In this document: positions 49,032 through 57,092 of the stretch, in pieces
How positions within the stretch are numbered: position 1 is the stretch's first letter
Layout of the letters: the number at the start of each line of letters is the position of its first letter
NCBI RefSeq assembly: GCF_009707665.1
Contig: NZ_WLZW01000003.1
Span: forward strand, 62,001 to 126,000
Length of the DNA stretch: 64,000 bases
Direction of reading: 5' to 3'
Source: Planomicrobium sp. YIM 101495
Lineage (GTDB): Bacteria > Bacillota > Bacilli > Bacillales_A > Planococcaceae
Position numbers and translations under genes: made by a program
The notes under the pieces: model-generated
What the model saw: only the letters and a program-made list of their open reading frames with translations
Database searches by the model: none
Told to the model about the DNA's origin: nothing

Positions 49032-50103
49032 AATCAGACTGGAGAACATTTCGAAAACGTTCAATGAAGACTGCGTCGTCAAAAATATTTCCTTGACCAT
49101 CAAAGATGGCTCCTTCACGGTGCTTGTCGGACCATCCGGCTGCGGCAAGTCGACGATTCTTCGCATGCTTGCCGGTTTCGAGCAGCAGACCGAAGGCAAT
49201 ATTTGGATCGACGGCAAGCTGGTGAATGATCTGGCGCCGAGCAAACGCGATATCGCGATGGTCTTCCAGAACTATGCCTTATATCCGACGATGACGGTGC
49301 GAGGCAATATCGAATTCGGACTGGCCAATCGTAAAGTGCCGAAAATAGAACGGCAGCAATTGGTCGACGAAATCGCAGGAATTGTCGGACTGACGGATCA
49401 CTTGAATAAGAAGCCGGACAAGTTATCCGGCGGCCAGCGCCAGCGGGTGGCGCTGGCACGTGCAATGGTCAAAAAACCTAAAGTCTTCATTCTGGATGAG
49501 CCGCTGTCGAATCTGGATGCCAAACTGCGGACACAAATGCGCACGGAATTAATCGAATTGCACGAGAGACTTGGTACTACGTTCGTCTATGTGACGCACG
49601 ACCAGGTGGAAGCGATGTCGATGGGGGATGAAATCATCATCTTGAACAAGGGTGAGGTCCAGCAGAAGGCGGCACCAATCGAAGTGTATCAGAATCCAGG
49701 AAACGTCTTTGCTGCTGAATTCATCGGTCAGCCACCGATGAACGTCTTCGGGCGGGACGCTTTTGAAAGTGTACTGGAAGAGGTGCCGGAAGGTGTGTCA
49801 TCGATCGGTTTCCGGCCGGAGCATGCGGAGCTGGCGCTGGAGACAAGGAATGTACCACATATGGCAGAGCTGGAAAGTGAAATCGTGACACTTGAGACAC
49901 TTGGTGCAGAAACAGTCTATAAAGTGAAAAACCGCATCGGCATGATGAATATCCGCAGTTTCAGTACACCGATTCCGTCCCGGGGAACTTGTTATGTATC
50001 AATCCCGCTGGAGAAGCTCCACCCATTTGCAGCAGATGGTTCTGCTGTGCCGGATACGGACCTTTCCGCGAACAAGGAGGCGGTCCTGCATGGCGTTCGC
50101 TAA
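49024..50103 (+). CDS. ugpC: ABC transporter ATP-binding protein, UgpC/MsmK type
   Basis: A 359-residue ATPase. Walker A GPSGCGKS is at 36-43, the Q loop is in MVFQNYALYP, the signature is LSGGQRQRVALARAM, Walker B is VFILDEPLSNLD and the H-loop is YVTHDQVEAMS. A C-terminal TOBE-type regulatory domain (about 240-359) is present, including SIGFRPEHAEL. This is the CUT1 class that serves sugar and glycerol-phosphate importers. The gene name is by context; MsmK-like sugar ATPases look the same. Confidence 0.92.
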   Translation: MAEIRLENISKTFNEDCVVKNISLTIKDGSFTVLVGPSGCGKSTILRMLAGFEQQTEGNIWIDGKLVNDLAPSKRDIAMVFQNYALYPTMTVRGNIEFGLANRKVPKIERQQLVDEIAGIVGLTDHLNKKPDKLSGGQRQRVALARAMVKKPKVFILDEPLSNLDAKLRTQMRTELIELHERLGTTFVYVTHDQVEAMSMGDEIIILNKGEVQQKAAPIEVYQNPGNVFAAEFIGQPPMNVFGRDAFESVLEEVPEGVSSIGFRPEHAELALETRNVPHMAELESEIVTLETLGAETVYKVKNRIGMMNIRSFSTPIPSRGTCYVSIPLEKLHPFAADGSAVPDTDLSANKEAVLHGVR

Positions 50104-51019
50104 AGTCCAGGTTGATATGGAGGAGCCGAAAACACGCCAGCAAAGTTTCATTTCGTGGGTAAAAGTGCGGCCGTATGCAATGATTTTTCCGGCGATTCTC
50201 GTCTTTGCACTGTTTTTTATCTATCCGATCGGCTATATGATCTATTTGAGTTTTCACGATTGGAACTTCGTCAGTCCGGTGAAAGACTTTGTCGGCACTG
50301 CGAACTTCAGTTATTTGCTGAATGACCGGGATTTCCGCGAGGTCATCTCCAATTCGTTCATTTACACATTCTTTACTGTTGCGCTGACGATCGGCATTTC
50401 GCTGCTGCTTGCAATCTGGTTGAACCGGAGCGGCAAGTTGTATTCCTTCATGCAGGCATCGATTTTCAGTCCGCATATCATCTCGCTCGTTTCTGTGTCG
50501 ATGCTGTGGATGTGGATCATGGACGGGGACTACGGTCTCCTCAATTGGCTCCTGAATCTCATCGGCATCGATTCGGTCGCCTGGCTGACGAGTCCGGATT
50601 ATGCACTTGCTTCGCTGATTCTCGTGGCAGTCTGGAAAGGCATCGGATTTAATACGCTCGTTTTTATCGCGGGGCTCCAGAGCATTCCGAAAGATCTTTA
50701 TGAAGCGGCAGAACTGGATCATACGCCGCCTTGGAGAAGGTTCTTGAAGATCACAGTGCCGATGCTGTCACCAACACTGTTTTTCCTGACCATCATCGGC
50801 GTCATCAACTCGTTCCAAGTGTTCGAGACAATCAACCTCATGACGGGCGGCGGTCCGATCAACTCGACTAATACGTTCGTTTATTATATTTATGAATACG
50901 GCTTCCAGTTCTTTAAGATCGGCTATGCTTCCGCAGCCGGCGTGATCTTGCTGATCATTTTGAGTGTCTTGACGCTCGTTTATTTCAAAGTCCTGAGCAA
51001 ACGAGTACATTACCGATGA
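50090..51019 (+). CDS. ugpA: ABC transporter permease, UgpA-like
   Basis: A 309-residue inner membrane permease with six transmembrane helices. The first begins MIFPAILVFALFFIYPIGYM, and the cytosolic EAA loop that docks on the ATPase is DLYEAAELDHTPPWRRFLKI. The end TLVYFKVLSKRVHY is typical of UgpA/MalF-type permeases. I chose the ATG at 50090 after AAGGAGGCGG; it overlaps the ATPase gene by 14 bp. Confidence 0.9.
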   Translation: MAFAKVQVDMEEPKTRQQSFISWVKVRPYAMIFPAILVFALFFIYPIGYMIYLSFHDWNFVSPVKDFVGTANFSYLLNDRDFREVISNSFIYTFFTVALTIGISLLLAIWLNRSGKLYSFMQASIFSPHIISLVSVSMLWMWIMDGDYGLLNWLLNLIGIDSVAWLTSPDYALASLILVAVWKGIGFNTLVFIAGLQSIPKDLYEAAELDHTPPWRRFLKITVPMLSPTLFFLTIIGVINSFQVFETINLMTGGGPINSTNTFVYYIYEYGFQFFKIGYASAAGVILLIILSVLTLVYFKVLSKRVHYR

Positions 51020-51035
51020 AAATGGAGGGAAATCG

Positions 51036-51860
51036 ATGAACACGTCACCAATCATAAAAGTACTGAATGGACTCGGTCTGCTCATGCTGTTTCTCATCTT
51101 TGCGATCCCGTTCATCTGGATGGCGAGCACCGCATTCAAATCGCTCGGTGAAACGATGACGTTCCCGCCGGTCTGGATTCCGGAAACGTTGCAGTGGCAG
51201 AACTTCGTTGATGCCTGGAATTCAGGTCCATTCCTGAAATACTTCATCAACAGTGTCGTCGTTACATTGGCGATTCTCGTCTTGCAGTTCGCGACAATCA
51301 TTCCGGCGGCCTATGCATTCGCACGTTACCAATTCCCGCTGAAGAATTTCTTTTTCGCATTGACGATGGTTTGTCTCATGATCCCGAGCCAGTTGATTTT
51401 CCTGCCGGTGTATTTGAATTTGAGTTCGTGGGGAATCCTCGATACGGTCTGGGGATTGATCCTGCCATTTGCAACGAGTGCGTTCGGGATTTTCCTCCTG
51501 CGCCAGTCATTCATGCAAGTACCGGAAGAGTTGTTGGAAGCAGCACGTCTTGACGATGCAACGGAATGGCAGATCATCCGCAAAATCATGCTGCCGCTTG
51601 CGAAGCCGGTGCTGATTACGCTTGCATTGTTTTCATTCATCGCTCATTGGAACGATTATTTCTGGCCGCTCGTCATGACGACGACTGATCAGGCACGTAC
51701 ATTGCCGCTCGGCATCGCCATGCTCCGCCAAGTGGAAGGCGGCGCTTCGTGGAATATCGTCATGGCAGGGAATATGCTGCTCGTGGTGCCGATCCTGGTC
51801 ATTTTCTTTTTTGCGCAGCGTCATATCATCCGGGCGTTTGTTTATACCGGAGTGAAATGA
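51036..51860 (+). CDS. ugpE: ABC transporter permease, UgpE-like
   Basis: A 274-residue MalG/UgpE-type permease with six helices. FAIPFIWMASTAFKSLGE is at the N terminus and the EAA loop PEELLEAARLDDATEWQIIR is at about 167-186. It pairs with the preceding permease in the CUT1 importer. ATGGAGGGAAATCG precedes the ATG, 16 bp after ugpA. Confidence 0.92.
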   Translation: MNTSPIIKVLNGLGLLMLFLIFAIPFIWMASTAFKSLGETMTFPPVWIPETLQWQNFVDAWNSGPFLKYFINSVVVTLAILVLQFATIIPAAYAFARYQFPLKNFFFALTMVCLMIPSQLIFLPVYLNLSSWGILDTVWGLILPFATSAFGIFLLRQSFMQVPEELLEAARLDDATEWQIIRKIMLPLAKPVLITLALFSFIAHWNDYFWPLVMTTTDQARTLPLGIAMLRQVEGGASWNIVMAGNMLLVVPILVIFFFAQRHIIRAFVYTGVK

Positions 51861-51873
51861 AGGAGGAATTGGA

Positions 51874-52587
51874 GTGGAACAATTCATCGCCCACCGCGGC
51901 TGGTCTGGAATAGCACCTGAGAATACTTTAAGTGCCATCAAGCTTGCCTTGGAAGAACCGCGCATCGCGGGAATCGAAATCGATGTGCACCTGACGAAAG
52001 ACGGAGTGCCAGTCGTCATTCACGATTCCCTCGTCGATCGTACGACGGATGGCAGCGGGGAAGTAAGGGGAATAACGGCAGAGGAACTCGGAAAGCTCGA
52101 TGCAGGCAGCTGGTTCGACCCAGCTTTTGCAGGAGAGAAGGTTCCGACATTGGAAGAGGTGCTGGCGCTTGTCGCTAGCAAGAAGCCGCTCCTGATCGAG
52201 TTGAAGCAGGCAGCAGGCATGTACAGCGCGCTAGAGGAAAGAGTCATCCAGCTGATCCACAAGTTTGATGCAGTAAAGGACTGCCAGCTCATCTCATTCG
52301 ATCATCACTCGTTACTGGCGTGCAAGGAACTAGCCCCGGAAATCGCGCGTATCGCTGTGTTCGCCGGTGCTCCGCTTTGTATCATCGAAGGCGTGAACCG
52401 AATCGAAGCGAAAGCTGTGTCGCTCAGCCATCAATACATACAGGAAGAAATAGTCGAGAGTCTGAGGCAGAACGGCACAGGCTTGATTGCTTGGACCGTG
52501 GATGATCAAAAGAGCGCTGAACGCGTTTGGAAGATCGAAGAGAAAATCGCGATCACGACCAACCATCCAGAACATTTGTGGAAGTGA
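51874..52587 (+). CDS. Glycerophosphodiester phosphodiesterase
   Basis: A 237-residue cytosolic GDPD with a TIM-barrel fold that would release glycerol-3-phosphate from imported glycerophosphodiesters. The catalytic pieces are FIAHRGWSGIAPENTLSAIK (His7 and the ENT motif), IEIDVHLTKDGVPVVIHD with the metal Glu/Asp and second His, and LIELKQ. The start is GTG after GGAGGAATTGGA. Together with GlpP and UgpBAEC this makes a complete uptake-and-hydrolysis unit. Confidence 0.94.
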   Translation: MEQFIAHRGWSGIAPENTLSAIKLALEEPRIAGIEIDVHLTKDGVPVVIHDSLVDRTTDGSGEVRGITAEELGKLDAGSWFDPAFAGEKVPTLEEVLALVASKKPLLIELKQAAGMYSALEERVIQLIHKFDAVKDCQLISFDHHSLLACKELAPEIARIAVFAGAPLCIIEGVNRIEAKAVSLSHQYIQEEIVESLRQNGTGLIAWTVDDQKSAERVWKIEEKIAITTNHPEHLWK

Positions 52588-52609
52588 CAGAAACGAAGAG
52601 GTGATCGTC

Positions 52610-53653
52610 ATGAAACAGCAATTACAGACCACTGGAAAACAACGGGACCCATATTTCGATAATGCCCGTTTTTTTCTTGTGACGCTCGTCGTACTTGGCC
52701 ATTTGATCAGCCCGGTGCGCGAGGCGAATGATACCCTGTTTTTCATGAATAATTTCCTGTCTTCTTTCCGGATGCCGGCGCTTGTCCTGGTGAGCGGCTT
52801 TTTCACAAAGCACTTCAGCAGAGATCCGAGGCGGTTCGTGAAACAATTACTGCTTACGCTGCTCGTTCCGTATCTTGTGTTCCAGGTCTTTTATTTGCGG
52901 ATGGACGGACTTGCGGAAACGTGGGGGCAATTGGCAGTGAATCTGTTCGCGCCGAATTTCGGCATGTGGTTTTTGCTCAGTTTGCTGTTCTGGAATTTGT
53001 TGCTGTTCCCTTTTGCAAAACTGAGACATCCCATCCTTGTTGCCTTCATACTTGGCGTTGTCATCGGCTGGGTGGATGCGGCTGGTGAATTTCTCAGCAT
53101 CTCGAGGACTTTCGTGTTCTTCCCGATTTTCCTGATCGGCCACCATCTGCAAAAAGGGCAGTTCAGCTTTTTCAAGGAACGTCGGGCGAAAGGCTTGGCA
53201 GTCGTGGCGATCGTCCTCAACGCATCTATCCTGTCGTTCTTCTCTCTTGAACAAGCACGCAATGCCCTTTTGGCGCGCCATCCATTTGTAGAAATTGCAG
53301 ATTCGCTGCTGGAAGGAACCGTGCTTCGCCTCGTCTTTTACGTCGTCATGCTGCTTGGCATCGTGGCATTCCTGCCGTGGGTACCGAAAAAACGGATCAG
53401 CACGACTTACCTGGGAAGACGGACCGCTTATGTCTATTTGCTCCACTTGTTCTTCGTCAAATTGTTCACCGCGCTGAACTGGTTCCCGGAACAGCTAGGT
53501 CTTTCGTTCATCCTTATCCTGCCGGTCGTCTGGTTATCCATCGTTTATTGGACGAGCTCGAATGCGGTAGTATTTTTCACGAGACCTTTTGTAGAAGGGA
53601 AATGGCCGCAGTGGAGCCGGCAGTCCCCTTTAGTAATGAGGAGAAATCCCTGA
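52610..53653 (+). CDS. Acyltransferase family 3 membrane protein
   Basis: A 347-residue protein with about ten transmembrane helices. The N terminus has DPYFDNARFFLVTLVVLGHL, the family's conserved N-terminal block with the catalytic-type His, followed by FRMPALVLVSGFF. Members O-acetylate cell-surface sugars or polymers; the substrate is unknown. It follows the GDPD gene by 22 bp and shares its transcript, but a role in glycerophosphodiester use is not obvious. The ATG at 52610 follows GAAGAGGTGAT. Confidence 0.87.
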   Translation: MKQQLQTTGKQRDPYFDNARFFLVTLVVLGHLISPVREANDTLFFMNNFLSSFRMPALVLVSGFFTKHFSRDPRRFVKQLLLTLLVPYLVFQVFYLRMDGLAETWGQLAVNLFAPNFGMWFLLSLLFWNLLLFPFAKLRHPILVAFILGVVIGWVDAAGEFLSISRTFVFFPIFLIGHHLQKGQFSFFKERRAKGLAVVAIVLNASILSFFSLEQARNALLARHPFVEIADSLLEGTVLRLVFYVVMLLGIVAFLPWVPKKRISTTYLGRRTAYVYLLHLFFVKLFTALNWFPEQLGLSFILILPVVWLSIVYWTSSNAVVFFTRPFVEGKWPQWSRQSPLVMRRNP

Positions 53654-53669
53654 TGTATTGAGAGAATCG

Positions 53670-53699
53670 CCGGAAGTAAAAATGACTTCCGGTTTTTTT
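53670..53699 (+). terminator. Terminator of the ugp-type operon
   Basis: CCGGAAGT and ACTTCCGG form an 8-bp stem with a seven-base loop, followed by TTTTTTTA. Confidence 0.88.
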
Positions 53700-53807
53700 A
53701 TTGCCTGGGATGTATTCTTATTTTTCGGAAATATTGCTATGATAGCTGGGGGCGCACTTGGCAAAGGGGTACGCCTTACTTACTAAAATTACAAAGGGGG
53801 AAAAGTA

Positions 53808-55139
53808 ATGAGGTCGATCACGAATTTTTTTGACCGGATCGTGCAACGTTACTTACCGGATGCATTCATTTTCGCAATTATATTAACGTTCGTTGTTTAT
53901 TTGATGGGAGTATTCTTAACGGACAGTTCACCGATCCAAATGGTCGAGCATTGGGGGACAGGATTCTGGGAATTACTTGCCTTTGCAATGCAGATGGCAT
54001 TGATTGTCGTCACGGGATATATACTGGCCAATACGCCAATCGTTAAAAAAGGGCTGGAGAAAATCAGCGGATTGGCAAAAACACCAGTACAAGCAATTAT
54101 TTTAGTCACATTCGTCGGCATCATCGGCTCCTTGATCAACTACGGTTTTGGGTTGGTCGTCGGTGCATTGATGGCTATCCAAATCGCGAAGAAAGTGCCA
54201 ACTGTCGATTACCGATTGCTGGTCGCCAGTGCGTACAGTGGATTCCTTGTTTGGCACGGGGGTCTTTCTGCATCAATTCCATTATTGATTGCGACAGAAG
54301 GGCACTTTTTGGAAGCAGAGATGGGAATCATCCCTGTGAGCGAGACAATCTTCAGTTTTACTAACATCTTCATCGTCGTCTTTATTCTTCTGACGATGCC
54401 ATTCTTGAATGCGTACTTGATGAAAGTACGTCAAGGACAGGAAGTCTCGCATGCGATTGATTGGGAGAACAACACGATCGAAGAGAAATATGAGGAAGAA
54501 AAGATCGACAACCCGACTCCTTCCGAACGACTTGAAAACAGCAAAATTGTCACACTCTTCATTTCGTTGCTTGGACTTGGCTATGCGACCTACTTCTTCA
54601 TGACGAACGGCTTCAATTTGAACATCAATATCGTGAACTTGATCATGCTGTTCCTTGGAATTCTTTTGCACGGTACACCGCGCAGGTTTTTGCAAAGTGT
54701 CAACAATGCAGTGAAAAACGTCGGCGGAATCATCGTCCAGTTCCCGTTTTATGCGGGAATCATGGGTATGATGGTGGCATCCGGCTTGTCTGACCAGATG
54801 TCTAATTTGTTCATCGGCATCTCTAATGAATTCACGTTCCCGCTGTTCGCCTTCATTAGCGCAGGTATTGTGAACTTCTTCGTCCCTTCAGGTGGAGGGC
54901 AGTGGGCAGTACAAGGTCCGATCATGATCGAAGCGGGCATGCAGCTTGGTGTAGACAACGCGAAAACCGTGTTAGCTGTAGCTTGGGGAGATGCGTGGAC
55001 GAACATGATCCAGCCATTCTGGGCATTACCGCTACTCGCGATTGCCGGACTGAAAGTGAAAGATATCATGGGCTTCTGTGTCATCATTCTGTTCTACAGT
55101 TTCATCCCGATTTCAATTGGATTGCTGTTCTTTAATTAA
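53808..55139 (+). CDS. atoE: Short-chain fatty acid transporter, AtoE family
   Basis: A 443-residue polytopic membrane protein with about eleven helices. Conserved segments are DAFIFAIILTFVVYLMGVFL, the LINYGFGLVVGALMAIQI loop, WHGGLSASIPLLIAT, and NFFVPSGGGQWAVQGPIM near the C terminus, where the FFVPSGGGQW motif is highly typical. AtoE relatives take up butyrate or acetoacetate. Here it stands alone, without the ato CoA-transferase genes. AAAGGGGG precedes the ATG. A cytosolic acidic loop (about 215-240) is seen between helices. Confidence 0.92.
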   Translation: MRSITNFFDRIVQRYLPDAFIFAIILTFVVYLMGVFLTDSSPIQMVEHWGTGFWELLAFAMQMALIVVTGYILANTPIVKKGLEKISGLAKTPVQAIILVTFVGIIGSLINYGFGLVVGALMAIQIAKKVPTVDYRLLVASAYSGFLVWHGGLSASIPLLIATEGHFLEAEMGIIPVSETIFSFTNIFIVVFILLTMPFLNAYLMKVRQGQEVSHAIDWENNTIEEKYEEEKIDNPTPSERLENSKIVTLFISLLGLGYATYFFMTNGFNLNINIVNLIMLFLGILLHGTPRRFLQSVNNAVKNVGGIIVQFPFYAGIMGMMVASGLSDQMSNLFIGISNEFTFPLFAFISAGIVNFFVPSGGGQWAVQGPIMIEAGMQLGVDNAKTVLAVAWGDAWTNMIQPFWALPLLAIAGLKVKDIMGFCVIILFYSFIPISIGLLFFN

Positions 55140-55273
55140 ATCATTGGCTTATCTAAGGGAAGCCATTAAGGGAGAAGGGTGTCATGTACCCGATCTGCCT
55201 TCGATGGATATCAGTTTACATCTGTTTGTGAGGTGATATAATTGCGGACATGGTAGACGGAAGGGGAATGACA

Positions 55274-56035
55274 ATGATTAAGAAGTGGTTTGCAGGATTG
55301 ACACTTGGCATGTCCGTACTTGCATTAGCGGCGTGTGGCGGTGCTGATGAAGCGGCAGATAAAAACGAAACACCTGATTCACAAGAGGAAGCAGCGACGG
55401 AGGAAGGCGCAGAAACAGTAGAAATGCCCGAGCCAGATCTTGAAGGCGTGCCGAATGTCGTAGCAGAAGTGAACGGGGAAGAAGTGACAAAAGAAGAATT
55501 TGAAACGGTCTATACAGCACAATTCCAGCAGGCTTCGATGCAGTCACAGATGACTGGTGAGGAGCTTGATCAAGACCAATTGAAGAAGATGGTCGCAGAT
55601 AGCATCGTCGGACAGAAGTTGCTCATCCAAGAAGCGGGCAACCGCGATTTCACTGCTTCCGATGAAGCGGTCGAAACGATGTTGAATGATCTGACGGCAC
55701 AGAACGGCATGGAAACTTCTGATGACTTGCTTGCAGCTTTGAAAGAGCAAGGCATGTCTGAAGAAGAGATCATGGGTCAAATCGAGACGCAAGTGAAACT
55801 TGATGCCCTTCTGGCAGAAGAAGCGGGTGATACGGAGCCGACAGAAGAAGAAGTCCGAGCAACGTATGATCAGCTGAAAGCACAGCAGGAAGAAGCAGGC
55901 GGAGAAGAAATGCCGGCTTATGAAGAAGTGAAGCCGACATTGTTTGAGCAATTGAAGCAGCAAAAAGCAGGACAAGCAGCTCAAACGCTCGTCGCGAAGC
56001 TGCGTGAACAAGGCGATGTAACGATTAATTTATAA
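55274..56035 (+). CDS. SurA N-terminal domain lipoprotein
   Basis: A 253-residue lipoprotein. The signal peptide MIKKWFAGLTLGMSVLALAA ends at lipobox Cys21, followed by a long acidic linker (about 25-65, rich in Glu, Asp, Ala). The SurA_N chaperone domain starts at VVAEVNGEEVTKEEFETVY and runs to the end. It lacks the parvulin PPIase domain found in PrsA, so it would be a chaperone-only relative of PrsA. The start at 55274 gives the best spacing from AAGGGG; two in-frame ATGs lie just upstream. It is monocistronic with its own terminator. Confidence 0.87.
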   Translation: MIKKWFAGLTLGMSVLALAACGGADEAADKNETPDSQEEAATEEGAETVEMPEPDLEGVPNVVAEVNGEEVTKEEFETVYTAQFQQASMQSQMTGEELDQDQLKKMVADSIVGQKLLIQEAGNRDFTASDEAVETMLNDLTAQNGMETSDDLLAALKEQGMSEEEIMGQIETQVKLDALLAEEAGDTEPTEEEVRATYDQLKAQQEEAGGEEMPAYEEVKPTLFEQLKQQKAGQAAQTLVAKLREQGDVTINL

Positions 56036-56046
56036 GATGAACAAAA

Positions 56047-56083
56047 GCGCTGCGGAGATGATTATTCTCCGCTGCGTTTTTTA
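56047..56083 (+). terminator. Terminator after the SurA-like gene
   Basis: GCGCTGCGGAGA and TCTCCGCTGCG pair with one mismatch, followed by TTTTTTA. Confidence 0.82.
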
Positions 56084-56160
56084 TGCTCTATAAGTTAATC
56101 TTATTGAGAACTATTGAAAGCATGTAATTTTCTTATGCCTGTTCTCCCGCTATACTTTTA

Positions 56161-56418
56161 ATGAAGGAAGACAACGGACAGAGGGATCGGTCTTGTCCGG
56201 CTGGCGACTTTTCAAGCTGTTTTGGTGCAGCAATCTCCTACATATCTTCAGGCGTCATCATCTGGCCGGTGACACTGGCGCTGATGGCCGGCTCGATCAC
56301 TGGTGCGCAGGCAGGCGTCCGGATCGCGCAGAAGCTGAACCCTGTCCATATCAAGCCGATTTTGCGCAATGTCACGGTGCTGCTCATTCTTCAACTGATT
56401 GTGGAATATGTATGGTGA
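56161..56418 (+). pseudogene. C-terminal remnant of a TauE/SafE-type permease
   Basis: The last 55 codons read ISYISSGVIIWPVTLALMAG, SITGAQAGVRIAQKLNPVHI and KPILRNVTVLLILQLIVEY. This is the final helices and conserved GA-x-x-G-x-R-x-A loop of sulfite exporter/TauE/SafE permeases, which are normally about 250 residues. The upstream codons (MKEDNGQRDRSCPAGDFSS) do not fit the family and no ribosome site is evident, so this is a truncated leftover rather than a working gene. A terminator still follows it. Confidence 0.7.
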
Positions 56419-56450
56419 ATAAAGAAATGGATAGTTGATTTCCGAAAGCG

Positions 56451-56479
56451 AGAAGGACTGCCTAGTTCCTTCTTTTTTT
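56451..56479 (+). terminator. Terminator after the permease remnant
   Basis: GAAGGACT and AGTTCCTTC form a stem with a four-base loop, followed by TTTTTTTA. Confidence 0.85.
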
Positions 56480-56504
56480 AATACAGAAAAACTTTCACAA
56501 AACC

Positions 56505-56530
56505 TGTAACATTGGGAAGGACGAGACGTG
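56505..56530 (+). promoter_or_regulatory. ECF-type (SigX/SigW-like) promoter of the sigma operon
   Basis: TGTAAC (56505-56510) and CGTG (56527-56530) are separated by 16 bp. This fits the Bacillus ECF consensus TGAAAC-N16-CGTC closely enough to suggest autoregulation by the sigma factor encoded downstream. Confidence 0.68.
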
Positions 56531-56561
56531 TTTACAGTAGGAATGGGAAGAGGGGGAGCGG

Positions 56562-57092
56562 ATGAAGGATCAGGGTTTGGAAGATTTGTTCAGGCTGTAT
56601 GCGAAACCCCTCTATTATTTCCTGTGGAAAATGTCCGGCTCCCCGCACGTGGCGGAAGATTTGACGCAGGAGACATTCGTCCGGGCGACCATTTCGCTTG
56701 ATACATATGAAGGGGAGGAAGCGCGCGCGTGGCTGTTCAGAGTGGCACGCAACTTATACATCGATGAGTGGCGCAAGCGGAAGCGGCGTCAAACTATTCC
56801 GCTCGTGAAATTATTTTATGCAGACGACGAGATGATCAGCCCGTATGGTTTGCCGGAAGAAGAAGTGATGGCGAAGGAATTGACGGGCGATCTACAGGAG
56901 TTGCTCGGCTTTTTGCCGGAGCAGTACCGTTCGATTTTGTATTTGCGCGAAGTGGAGCAATTCAGTTACGCGGAAATCCAGACGGCGCTGGGTCTGACGG
57001 AAGCACAAGTGAAGAGCAACCTGCACAGGGCGCGAAAGAAACTGGCCAAGATCGCTGAAAAAGGAGGATGGCATCATGACGGAGTGGAATGA
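56562..57092 (+). CDS. ECF RNA polymerase sigma factor
   Basis: A 176-residue extracytoplasmic-function sigma factor. Region 2 (about 8-75) has LFRLYAKPLYYFLWKMSGSP, AEDLTQETFVRA and ARAWLFRVARNLYIDEWRKR. Region 4 (about 110-165) has LLGFLPEQYRSILYLREVEQ and the helix-turn-helix SYAEIQTALGLTEAQVKSNL. It resembles the SigX/YlaC group. GGGGGAGC precedes the ATG. The end overlaps the next gene, a membrane anti-sigma factor, by 17 bp, and an ECF-type promoter lies upstream. Confidence 0.94.
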   Translation: MKDQGLEDLFRLYAKPLYYFLWKMSGSPHVAEDLTQETFVRATISLDTYEGEEARAWLFRVARNLYIDEWRKRKRRQTIPLVKLFYADDEMISPYGLPEEEVMAKELTGDLQELLGFLPEQYRSILYLREVEQFSYAEIQTALGLTEAQVKSNLHRARKKLAKIAEKGGWHHDGVE

